DNA of 64,000 nucleotides from Paraglaciecola psychrophila 170 (lineage in GTDB: Bacteria; Pseudomonadota; Gammaproteobacteria; Enterobacterales; Alteromonadaceae), in assembly GCF_000347635.1 (NCBI RefSeq), contig NC_020514.1:186001-250000 (forward strand), written 5' to 3'. The notes beneath the pieces are model-generated. The model saw nothing but the letters and a program-made list of their open reading frames with translations. It made no database searches and was not told the DNA's origin. The position numbers and the translations under genes are program-made. How positions within the stretch are numbered: the stretch's first letter is position 1; each line of letters starts with the position of its first letter. Positions 47,644-56,840 of this stretch are shown here, one piece after another.

Positions 47644-49897
47644 ATGTCTGATAAAGTGAAATGTCCAATTGCTGGCGGTTACAGTGCAATTGAAAGTAAA
47701 CGAATAGGAGGCGCTATTGGCACCCCCCCTATGAACGCTGATTGGTGGCCCGGCAAGCTTCCCATAGAACTGCTACATAGTCAGTCACCCGCCGCTAATC
47801 CTCTTGGTGATGATTTTGATTATCCTGCTGCTTTTGCGTCTTTAAACATTGAAGAAGTCAAGAAAGACATTTTAGAATTGTTAACTAGCTCTCAAGACTT
47901 TTGGCCTTCAGACTATGGAAATTATGGACCTCAGATGGTTAGGATGGCTTGGCACTCTGCAGGCTCTTACCGCGTGTTTGACGGACGCGGAGGATCAGCT
48001 CAGGGTTTGCAGCGATTTGCTCCACTGTATTCATGGGAAGACAATGGCAACATCGATAAATCCATTCGATTGCTACAACCCATAAAATTGAAGTACGGTG
48101 AAAACATTTCTTGGGCAGACCTTATTATGCTGACAGGCAATCTAGCCTTAGAGCAGATGGGCTTTAAAACATATGGCTTCGGCGCTGGTCGAATTGACTA
48201 TTGGGAAGCTGATGATGCGAGCTATTGGGGTCCTGAAACCGTTATGGCAACACAAGACAAACGCTGGGTTGGTGAGCCAGGAAGTGATGATTATGATTTA
48301 GAAAATCCTCTTGCCGCCTCAAGGCAATCGTTAATTTACGTTCACCCTGAGGGTCCATTTGGTAATATGGATCCCTTATCTTCTGCACAAGAGATTAGAA
48401 TTACCTTTGGTCGCATGGGCATGAACGATGAAGAAACCGTTGCATTAATTGCAGGTGGACATGCATTTGGTAAAAGTCACGGTGCATCCCCTAAATCAGC
48501 CCTTGGACCTGAACCGAGCGGCGCACCGATCGAAAACCAAGCCTTAGGGTGGTTAAACAGCAATGGTACGGGAAAAGCCCAGTACACAACTACCAACGGC
48601 ATTGAAGGTGCGTGGACGTCTCATCCCACTCGTTGGGACCATGAATATCTTAAGAATTTGTTTGCATTCGAGTGGGAACAAACAGAAAGTGTGGCAGGTG
48701 GTAAGTCATGGCGTCCAAAAAAATGGAGCCGCATCTGACCTTATTCCTGATGCTCACATTGATGGGCTGCGCCATCCACCTATGATGATGACCACCGATA
48801 TTGCCTTAATCAAAGATCCGGCCTACCTCAAAATTTGTCAAAAATTCGTTGACACTCCATCATTGCTTGACGACGCATTTGCAAAAGCTTGGTACAAGCT
48901 GATACACAGAGATATGGGACCAAAAAACAGACTGCTTGGTGCCGATGTTCCTGCAGATGACTTAATTTGGCAAGACCCGATCCCAATGCTTGATCATGAG
49001 TTAATAAACGAATCCGATATCACCACACTTAAATCAAGCGTACTAAACGCTGGCCATAGCCTATCAGCGCTAATCAGCGCTGCTTGGGGCAGTGCATCGA
49101 CGTTTCGTAAGACAGATCTTAGAGGCGGAGCAAATGGCGCACGTATAAGACTTGAACCAATGGTCAATTGGGAAGCGAATAACCCCAAGCAACTCAAGAG
49201 TGTATTGAATTCACTTGAAGAGATTCAACAAGCATTCAATAACAGTGCAAGTGGCAATAAGCGAATTTCAATAGCTGATTTAATTGTTTTAGCTGGCTGC
49301 GCTGCTATTGAAAAGGCAGCTGCCCAGGCTGGTGTTGACGTCGTTGTGCCTTTCGTAGTGGGGAGAATGGACGCTCTTGCAGAGCAAACCGATGAACATA
49401 ATATATCTTTTCTTGAACCCCACGCAGACGGTTTTAGAAACTTTGTAAAGGGTAATTACGCGGTAGAAACAGAGCGGATGTTGATCGACCGAGCACACCT
49501 TCTTGATTTATCAGCTCCTGAGATGACTGCACTTGTGGGTGGCCTTCGCGTTCTTGACACCAACTTTGATGGGTCAAAACACGGCGTATTTACACACCAG
49601 CCAGGCGTGTTAAGTAATGATTTCTTTGTCAATCTACTTGATATCAATACAAAGTGGGCACCTGTTGACGACGACAAGGAAATTTTTACAGGAACAGATA
49701 CGGCAAGCGGCGAAATCAAGTGGTCAGCTACCCGCTGTGATCTTGTCTTTGGTTCAAACCTTCAGCTTAGAGCCATTTGTGAAGTGTATGGTTCCTCAAC
49801 AGGGAATGTAAGGTTTGTAGAAGCGTTTGTAAAAGCGTGGCACAAAGTAATGATGCTTGACCGTTTTGAACTACAAAATGAAATGTATCGTTCATAA
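47644..49897 (+). pseudogene. katG: Catalase-peroxidase KatG, frameshifted as sequenced
   Basis: Bifunctional haem catalase-peroxidase. The first frame (to 48738) has the distal Arg-Trp-His site [12 protein letters not shown] (Trp103, His104), the adduct Tyr in [13 protein letters not shown], and the proximal His in [17 protein letters not shown]. It shifts after KSWRPK; the second frame (about 48724-49897) continues [12 protein letters not shown] through the C-terminal peroxidase-like domain to the end. Seven A at 48717-48723 need to be six for a normal protein of about 750 residues. All residues for activity are intact, so the break is either very recent or a base-calling artefact. Monocistronic. 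Confidence 0.92.
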
Positions 49898-49906
49898 TAT
49901 GCTTAC

Positions 49907-49952
49907 TTTACTGCTCGCGATACGGTGACAAACTAGTAACGCGGGCAGTAAA
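49907..49952 (+). terminator. Hairpin downstream of katG
   Basis: Arms TTTACTGCTCGCG (49907-49919) and CGCGGGCAGTAAA (49940-49952) pair at 12 of 13 positions around a 20-base loop. No T run follows; moderate candidate. Confidence 0.4.
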
Positions 49953-49976
49953 ACATGTTTAAATAGCTATCAATTG

Positions 49977-50408
49977 TTACAGTGTTTGGGTTGTCACCTG
50001 TTCGGCTGACGTAGACGTCAAGGAGCAATTTAAACTATCTTTAAATTCATATTTAAGAATATCGTTACTCATTTGACCAAATTTTTCCGGCGTGTTTGGG
50101 CGATCATTTATGTTGACTAAAATAGCGCTTGCGGCCTCAAGATCATCCAATGCACGGGCAAAGTGTCATAGCATAGACTCAGACTCACCTTTAGCAAAAA
50201 TTCAATATTCCCGCACGCACATCTTTAAGGCATTCTTTGTCAAGCCAGCATTGTAGTCTTTGCCAGGCGTTGAAATCTTGATTGCGTTCATCATCAAAAC
50301 TGCACCCATTGTGGTTTTGGTCATGGGGCCTGCGCTGTCTTGGGCCAATGAAATAGGAATTATATAACGCTGCGGCACAATACCAACGGTAGGTTTAATG
50401 CCATACAA
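49977..50408 (-). pseudogene. Fragment of an amidase-signature-family gene
   Basis: Opens mid-protein with YGIKPTVGIVPQRYIIPISLAQDSAGPMTKTTMGAVLMMNAI, the stretch that follows the catalytic Ser region in amidase-signature enzymes. The catalytic Lys and Ser-rich GSDTGGSIR part is missing. A stop interrupts near 50205 and the remainder FARALDDLEAASAILVNINDR...EFKDSLN ends at 49977. Truncated at both ends; non-functional remnant of a hydrolase of the GatA/amidase group. Confidence 0.7.
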
Positions 50409-50499
50409 GACTTTAAAGCAAATCTGTCATACACACTAATTCTTACCGATAGTGTTCTATGGTTATTAGTTCAAACAGACATATTTGCTAAGGTTAAAG

Positions 50500-50761
50500 A
50501 TGTTTATTTTTCTTGGGGGCTCACTACTTGAGGGGATTTTTTCTGATTATCTGGCTAGTATTGTTGGTAAGCGCCGATCATTTAAAAAAACGAACTGAAT
50601 ATTTATTCGATAACAAAATTATTTCCCAGTCATTGCATGACGGTTTGAATTGGGTCTGGGATATGAGAAATAATATGTACTTGTTCCTGCTCGATGGGCG
50701 TGAATATGAAAATTTCTATAATGCTTCGTCTCACGTTGGCTGCGCCAATACCTTTAAATGA
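50500..50761 (+). pseudogene. Frameshifted HEPN-like hypothetical protein
   Basis: The first frame from ATG 50500 reads IFLGGSLLEGIFSDYLASIV then GKRRSFKK and stops; the continuation RTEYLFDNKIISQSLHDGLNWVWDMRNNMYLFLLDGREYENFYNASSH is one frame over. Dropping one A from the seven at 50584-50590 joins them to 86 residues. The pattern (LE..L.dyL, then RNN...L) resembles HEPN-like helical domains, but the usual His of the RxxxxH motif is absent. Function unknown; probably also truncated at its start. Confidence 0.5.
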
Positions 50762-51169
50762 TAGATTGCCTGTTAGGAGGTGCTAGGACGACGATAATCA
50801 TGGCGCTAAGCTTTTCCGTCCTGCATTTCTGCGCGCACATTTGAGCGTTAACGTTAGCTTTATATGATAGCTGAATCAAAAACCGAATATCCCCCCATTT
50901 CTGTTGAGCGTTCAAATAGGACTAAATGAGTGAAAACCGCAATGTCGGCAATCTGCCCTTTGGGGTCGTTGATATAGGCTACAGAAATGTTGTCGACAGT
51001 GCGCACTAGTCGAGCTTTTCAATTTAAATGTATTAGCTCAAGTTCGAACTAACGCATTTAAAGACACATTTGAGATCTTATCTAAATAGTGAACCAAAAT
51101 TGTCTTTATTTCATTATTTTTTGTCTTCATTTAATTCTGTTTGTCTCCATTTACCATTCAATGAAACAT
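50762..51169. other. 408-bp gap
   Basis: No frame or structure supported. Separates the decayed stretch from the conserved flavoprotein gene. Confidence 0.4.
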
Positions 51170-52351
51170 CTAAACCACTTGCCCAGCGACCCAACCACTG
51201 CTCCAAGCCCACTGAAAGTTATACCCCCCTAACCAACCGGTTACATCGACAACCTCACCAATAAAATATAATCCCTCAACATCTTTCGCCATCATGGTTT
51301 TGGATGAGAGTTGATCGGTATCTACGCCGCCTAATGTGACTTCGGCTGTGCGATAACCTTCGGTGCCATTGGGTTTAAGTTGCCATTGGTGAAAGGCTTG
51401 GGCTGCTTGTTCTAGTTGCTTACCTTGGTATTGTTTTAGGGGTTTATTTTCAATGCCTAAGTACGGCAATGCGGCTTGTACATAACGTTTTGGGTAATGG
51501 TTAGCCAGCGCTGTGCTTAGTTGTACATCAGGCTGATCTTGAAGTGCTTGCTCTAAGTCAGCTAACAAATCGCCATTGGGAAATAAGTCGAATTCAACCG
51601 CTTGGCCTGGCTCCCAAAACGAAGATATTTGTAATACTGCAGGGCCACTTAAGCCACGATGCGTAAATAAAATACTTTCGTTAAAGCTAGTATCGTTGCA
51701 ACTGGCGTTCGCATCCAACGAGATACCACTTAACTCAGCTAACACATTCTTATCTTGTTCGTGCAACGTGAAGGGCACTAATCCTGCTCGTGTAGGTTTA
51801 ACACTTAAGCCAAACTGCTCTGCTACTTTGTATCCAAATGGGCTAGCTCCAAGTTTTGGCATAGATAAGCCGCCAGTGGCTATGACGAGTGATGTGCATT
51901 GATACTCACCTTTTGCAGTATTAAGAATATATCCTGAGTCTATTTTTTTGATGGAGAGTATTTCGCATTGATTAGTCACCGTGACGCCTGATTTATCGCA
52001 CTCGGATAACAACATTTTTAAGATGTCTTTGGCACTGTCGTCACAGAACAACTGGCCTAGGGCTTTCTCGTGGTAGGCAATGCCGTATTCGGCAACCAAA
52101 CCAATGAAGTCCCACTGGGTATAACGGCTTAAAGCAGATTTGCAGAAATGCGGATTGTCGGATAGAAAATTTTCATGACTGGCGTACATGTTAGTGAAGT
52201 TACAACGACCCCCTCCCGACATCAGGATCTTTCCCCCTAAACGTTTTGCGTGGTCGAGTACCACCACATTACGGCCACGTTTTCCTGCTTGGGCTGCGCA
52301 AAACAAGCCAGCAGCTCCAGCGCCTAATACAATCACATCTACTTTTTTCAA
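51170..52351 (-). CDS. yhiN: BaiN/YhiN-type NAD(P)/FAD-dependent oxidoreductase
   Basis: 393-residue HI0933-like flavoprotein. N-terminal FAD fold VIVLGAGAAGLFCAAQAGKRGRNVVVLD (5-32), then KILMSGGGRCNFTNM (41-55), the family hallmark, a C-terminal VTLGGVDTDQLSSKTMMAKDVEGLYFIGEVVDVTGWLGGYNFQWAWSSGWVAG closing the FAD site. Cytosolic. Some relatives reduce bile-acid intermediates, but the E. coli-type protein has no settled substrate. Monocistronic. Confidence 0.92.
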   Translation of the reverse strand: MKKVDVIVLGAGAAGLFCAAQAGKRGRNVVVLDHAKRLGGKILMSGGGRCNFTNMYASHENFLSDNPHFCKSALSRYTQWDFIGLVAEYGIAYHEKALGQLFCDDSAKDILKMLLSECDKSGVTVTNQCEILSIKKIDSGYILNTAKGEYQCTSLVIATGGLSMPKLGASPFGYKVAEQFGLSVKPTRAGLVPFTLHEQDKNVLAELSGISLDANASCNDTSFNESILFTHRGLSGPAVLQISSFWEPGQAVEFDLFPNGDLLADLEQALQDQPDVQLSTALANHYPKRYVQAALPYLGIENKPLKQYQGKQLEQAAQAFHQWQLKPNGTEGYRTAEVTLGGVDTDQLSSKTMMAKDVEGLYFIGEVVDVTGWLGGYNFQWAWSSGWVAGQVV

Positions 52352-52752
52352 TTTATCGCCCGTTAGCTACCACACCCTATTTTGAGCGCTGAATTATAGG
52401 GCATAAACGCATCCTTAATAAGTACCAGAGTCGAATGCCCTTAAAATATTGTCGTGTTTTACTCAAAATATATTAGATTTATATAAAATTAGGCAGCATA
52501 AACTTAAACAGTGAAGGGCGTTGAGGGGGTATTCTTTAATTTGTATATTTACCAGGCCACAATAACCGCACTCACCAAAGTGAAATTCGATACAGGGAGT
52601 AGGAATAACATTGCGGCTGAATTGTTTAGCTTGTCTTGAGCGTGTTTGAATTTGTCCATAACGAATGAATATTCCTATTGCTGTTAAAGCGTTTCGGCCA
52701 TAGGCAGCAGGAAAGTTTCATCAGTTAAAGACAATTTTTGAAGTGTTATTTT
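52352..52752. other. 400-bp gap with a possible 36-codon frame
   Basis: A minus-strand frame at 52549-52659 codes a 36-residue peptide (MDKFKHAQDKLNNSAAMLFL and then a hydrophobic tail), with GGAAT upstream; weakly supported. Otherwise nothing seen. Confidence 0.25.
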
Positions 52753-53874
52753 TTACAAAGATGCAAAACGTCTGGTATGCACATCAGTACTACCAAACAA
52801 AAATTGTATGGTGGTTAAACGCTTAAATATATGACCTACATCAATTTCGTCAGTCATACCGATACCACCGTGAATTTGTATTGATTCGCGACCTACTAAA
52901 CTCGCCGCTTTACCAATACGACTTTTCGCCGCTGATAATGCTTTTGCATCACTGCCATTATTGCTATCCATTTTTAATGCTGCCATTAAAAGGATAGATT
53001 TAGCTTGTTGATGCTCTATAAACATATTTACCATACGGTGTTGAAGCGCTTGGAAAGACCCAATAGTACGCCCAAATTGTTTACGTGTTTTGGCATATTC
53101 TAAGGTACGCTCATGGGCAATTTGCATCGCACCAACGGCTTCAGCGCAGATCGCCAGAGTAGCTCTGTCGATAATATTGTTAATGGCAGGCAAGGCTATA
53201 TCTAATTCACCTAACAATCCAAGGGTAGGGGTATTATCAAATGAAATGTCAGCCGCCTGGTGACCATCTACATTTGCATAACCTTGGCGGGTAACACTTG
53301 CATGCTTAGCATCAACTAGAAATAAGCTAATGCCATGGGTGTCATTGGTATCACCAGAGGTACGTGCGGCAACAATTAATGTATCAGCATGATTACCATT
53401 TAAAACAACAGATTTTTGACCGGTGATAACAAATTCACCATCTATTTTGTTGGCGCTACATTTTACGTTGTTTAAATTATAACGACTTTGTGACTCGGCA
53501 TAGGCAAAGGCCATTTGTAATTCACCCGCCATGATTTTGGGTAAATAATCGTCTTTTTGTTGTTGATTACCCGCTAACGCAACCAATCCACCTGCCATAA
53601 CGGTAGTGGCAATAAAAGGTTCTACCACCATGCCTTTGCCAAATTCTTCCATAACCAATGCAAGGTCGACCATAGAGCCACTTAAACCGCCGTCTTCTTC
53701 GGAAAATGGCAGCATTAACCAGCCAAGTTCAGCAAAAACGTTCCAGTTTTCTTGGCTATAACCTGTTGTTGATCCGAGTATTTTTCGACGGGTATCAAAA
53801 TCGTAATCATTGAGGACAAACCTCGAGACACTGTCTTGAATCATTTTTTGTTCGCTGCTTAACGAAAAGTCCAT
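52753..53874 (-). CDS. Acyl-CoA dehydrogenase, small-subunit (PimD/ChsE-like) type
   Basis: 373 residues. ACAD fold: helical N-domain (1-115), beta middle domain (AFAYAESQSRYNL...GEFVITGQKSVVLNG), C-terminal helical domain with RTLEYAKTRKQFGRTIGSFQALQHRMVNM and QIHGGIGMTDEIDVGHIFKRLT. The middle domain is more divergent than in its neighbours, typical of the partner subunit in two-gene heteromeric dehydrogenases for dicarboxyl- or steroid side-chain CoA esters. It follows the 399-residue gene by 20 bases. FAD enzyme, cytosolic; substrate unknown. Confidence 0.85.
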   Translation of the reverse strand: MDFSLSSEQKMIQDSVSRFVLNDYDFDTRRKILGSTTGYSQENWNVFAELGWLMLPFSEEDGGLSGSMVDLALVMEEFGKGMVVEPFIATTVMAGGLVALAGNQQQKDDYLPKIMAGELQMAFAYAESQSRYNLNNVKCSANKIDGEFVITGQKSVVLNGNHADTLIVAARTSGDTNDTHGISLFLVDAKHASVTRQGYANVDGHQAADISFDNTPTLGLLGELDIALPAINNIIDRATLAICAEAVGAMQIAHERTLEYAKTRKQFGRTIGSFQALQHRMVNMFIEHQQAKSILLMAALKMDSNNGSDAKALSAAKSRIGKAASLVGRESIQIHGGIGMTDEIDVGHIFKRLTTIQFLFGSTDVHTRRFASL

Positions 53875-53894
53875 AATAAACTCCTAATGCTAAT

Positions 53895-55094
53895 TTAAAG
53901 GCCTAAAACGGCTTTGCTAATGATGTTAGTTTGAATTTCGTTACTGCCACCATAAATGGATGTTTTTCGATTATTGAAGTAACGTAATGAACTGTTAGTA
54001 GCCATATCAGGGCCAATTTGAGCTCCGTCATAGTCGTCATAGAACTGATAAGGAACAAATGGCATGCTGTAATAACCGGCAGCTTCGACATACAATTCAT
54101 CAATTGCCTGAATAATTTGTGTTCCAACAATTTTTAAAATTGAAGATTCTGGCCCTGGAGCTTGCCCCGTGCTGATAGCAGAGAGGGTGCGTAATTCTGT
54201 ATATTCTAACGCCAATAAATCAATCTCTACATTTGCTATCTTTTGAGCAAAAATAACGTCATCCATTAATTTGTCTTCTCCGTTAGGAGATGTTGCAACT
54301 AATTCTTTTAGTTGCACTAGGCGGTCTTTAGATATTGCTACACGAGCGATGCCTGTTCGCTCATGGGTTAACAATACTTTCGCGTATGTCCAGCCTTGGC
54401 CTTCTGTTCCGATAAGATTATTTGCAGGTACACGCACTTCATCGAAATGCACTTCATTCACTTCATGCCGTCCATCAATAGTGATAATTGGCGATACCTT
54501 TATTTTAGGATCGTGCATGTTAATCAATAAGAAACTGATTGCTTCTTGGTTTTTAGCGCTGGGAGGACCAGTTCTAACTAAACAAAATATCCAATCAGCA
54601 TGTTGACCTAACGTAGTCCATGTTTTTGTGCCGTTAACCACATATTCATCGCCGTCTTTCACTGCAGTTGTTCTAACGCCTGCAAGGTCAGAGCCTGCCC
54701 CCGTTTCTGAATAACCCTGACACCACCACACGTTACTGGCTAATATATCAGGTAAAAAACGTTGTTTTTGTTCTTCATTACCAAAAGTGTAAATAATCGG
54801 TGCCACCATTTTTAAACCAAATGGGATCACATCGGGACCGCCAGCTTTAGCGCATTCGTTGGCAAAAATATATTTTTGGGTTTGTGTCCAACCAGTTCCA
54901 CCATGTTCTAATGGCCAATTAGTGGCGGCCCATCCTTGTTTATGGAGTATTTTTTGCCATTCAACGCATTCTTCTTTAGATAAATGTAACGCGCTTTTAG
55001 TTTTTCTAGCGGTTTCTTTTGGCAACTTTTCTTGCAAAAATTGCTGCACTTCTTGTTGAAAGTCTTTTTCTTCAGCGGTGAAATTTGAATTCAT
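53895..55094 (-). CDS. Acyl-CoA dehydrogenase, large-subunit (PimC-like) type
   Basis: 399 residues. N-domain GWAATNWPLEHGGTGWTQTQKYIF, flavin/substrate loop WWCQGYSETGAGSDLAGVRTTA (about 125-146), and the C-terminal SIYGGSNEIQTNIISKAVLGL. This WCQGYSEPGAGSDLA/YGGSNEIQ style marks large subunits of pimeloyl-CoA and steroid-type acyl-CoA dehydrogenases, which pair with a smaller subunit such as the gene 20 bases downstream. It lies 44 bases after the first dehydrogenase gene in one operon. Confidence 0.87.
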   Translation of the reverse strand: MNSNFTAEEKDFQQEVQQFLQEKLPKETARKTKSALHLSKEECVEWQKILHKQGWAATNWPLEHGGTGWTQTQKYIFANECAKAGGPDVIPFGLKMVAPIIYTFGNEEQKQRFLPDILASNVWWCQGYSETGAGSDLAGVRTTAVKDGDEYVVNGTKTWTTLGQHADWIFCLVRTGPPSAKNQEAISFLLINMHDPKIKVSPIITIDGRHEVNEVHFDEVRVPANNLIGTEGQGWTYAKVLLTHERTGIARVAISKDRLVQLKELVATSPNGEDKLMDDVIFAQKIANVEIDLLALEYTELRTLSAISTGQAPGPESSILKIVGTQIIQAIDELYVEAAGYYSMPFVPYQFYDDYDGAQIGPDMATNSSLRYFNNRKTSIYGGSNEIQTNIISKAVLGL

Positions 55095-55138
55095 TTTGCA
55101 GGCCTTTGTTTATACTTAATTTATTAAATGTACTTAAT

Positions 55139-56290
55139 CTATTGAATGTCTTTAATCATATTTCTGGCAATGATCATCTGTTGAATTTGGGTTGTACCTT
55201 CGTACAATCTAAATAATCTGACGTCACGATAAAGCCTTTCTACTGCGTATTCTGAAATGTAGCCTGCACCGCCATGTATCTGTACTGCTTTGTCAGCGAC
55301 TCGGCCCACCATTTCTGTTGCAAACAATTTACAACAAGACGCTTCAGTGGTTATTTTATTGCCTAAATCTTTTTGTCTTGCCGCATCAAGCACCATGCAT
55401 TTAGCTGCATAAGCTTCGGCTTTACTGTCAGCTAGCATGACTTGAATCATTTGGTGCTCTGCAATAGGTTTACCAAATTGAGTCCTATCCACTGCGTACC
55501 TTAATGCATCGTTAATTAAGCGTTCGGCAATACCCACACTCAATGCAGAAATATGTAAGCGCCCTCTATCTAACACTTTCATCGAGGTGATAAAGCCTTT
55601 ACCTGCAACACCACCAATAATACTGTCTGCTGGCACATGACAATCTTCAAAAATTACATCACAAGTATAGGAGCCTTGCTGACCCATTTTTTTATCTTTA
55701 GGCCCAAGTGAAATGCCAGGAGTAGACGCGTCAATTATAAAAGCAGAAATGCCTTTGGCTCCTTTAATTGATGGGTCTGTTCGGGCCATTACTGTAAAGG
55801 TGCCTGCTCTAGGTGCATTGGTAATATAGCGCTTGGTGCCATTAATAATATATTCATCGCCTTTTTTTACCGCGGTTGTTTTTACTGCGGCGGCGTCAGA
55901 GCCAACATCAGGCTCGGTTAAACAAAAAGAACCGATCAGCTCACCTGAAGCATATTTAGGCAAGTAGGTTTGTTTTTGTGTTTCGGTACCGTCAAATACA
56001 ATCGCGGCAGAGCCGATACCATTGTTAGTGCCAATCAGGGAGCGAAAAGCAGGGGATGTTCTGCCCAACTCAATGGCTACCAGCACTTCTTCTTCCATGG
56101 TTAGGCCTAAGCCGCCATATTCTTCTGGGATTGTCATGCCAAACAAGCCCATGTCTTTCATTTCTTGAACAATATCTTCTGGAATAGCATCGTTTTCAGC
56201 TACTTCGTTTTCCGCAGGAACTAAGCGCTCCCTAACGAATTTTGAAATAGTATCCAGAAATTGATTCAACATTTCTGTATCTCGAATCAT
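55139..56290 (-). CDS. Acyl-CoA dehydrogenase (first gene of the trio)
   Basis: 383 residues, conventional homotetrameric-type ACAD. Motifs: SFCLTEPDVGSDAAAVKTTAVKKGDEYIINGTKRYITNA (FAD and acyl-CoA binding), DRTQFGKPIAEHQMIQVMLADSK, QIHGGAGYISEYAVERLYRDVR, and LYEGTTQIQQMIIARN, whose Glu is the catalytic base position of short/medium-chain enzymes. First oxidation step of beta-oxidation. Heads a three-dehydrogenase operon divergent from a TonB receptor across a 550-base promoter region. Confidence 0.92.
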   Translation of the reverse strand: MIRDTEMLNQFLDTISKFVRERLVPAENEVAENDAIPEDIVQEMKDMGLFGMTIPEEYGGLGLTMEEEVLVAIELGRTSPAFRSLIGTNNGIGSAAIVFDGTETQKQTYLPKYASGELIGSFCLTEPDVGSDAAAVKTTAVKKGDEYIINGTKRYITNAPRAGTFTVMARTDPSIKGAKGISAFIIDASTPGISLGPKDKKMGQQGSYTCDVIFEDCHVPADSIIGGVAGKGFITSMKVLDRGRLHISALSVGIAERLINDALRYAVDRTQFGKPIAEHQMIQVMLADSKAEAYAAKCMVLDAARQKDLGNKITTEASCCKLFATEMVGRVADKAVQIHGGAGYISEYAVERLYRDVRLFRLYEGTTQIQQMIIARNMIKDIQ

Positions 56291-56840
56291 TTTAAATCCT
56301 CATTAAAGCGATCTCATTCCGCACAGTGGAACAGGAAACCCACAAGAAATCAAGCCGCAATTGTACTTATTCGCCTGAATTGACCGCTTAAGTAATAGGG
56401 CTTGTTTGCTTATTTTGCCTTGTAATGTATTCAGTAATCTTAATCCATTAAATAAAGATGGAATGCATATGTCAAAAACAGCTTGAATATTCCGCTAGGC
56501 AGAACTAGTATCGCCTTAATTGTTGTAATAATGTATTTATTTGTTAATTGTGTTTTAAATTTGTGCTTCCTGTGTAAATGCAAGTTTTTTGTGGAATACA
56601 AGGCCATCTAAACATATTGCAGTTGGTTGCAGATTATATACGGGCGTTATCGATAAATTAGGCAGTTTTATACTGTTTTATTTGACCCAGAATTGCTCAA
56701 GGTACAACCAGAACATTGGAAGCAGACTTAGCATGTTCGTCATAAACACCATAAAGATTAGTCATGACATGGGGTTTTCGAATATCTGTTAATTGAAATA
56801 TTTTATACATAATTAAAAAATACATTAAAAAAGGAAACAC
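56291..56840. other. Divergent promoter region, acyl-CoA dehydrogenases / TonB receptor
   Basis: 550 bases between divergent genes; AT-rich, long leader to the receptor with AAGGA directly before its ATG. No palindromic operator of good quality identified and no gene seen (a 67-codon plus frame at 56589 has no features). Confidence 0.4.
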
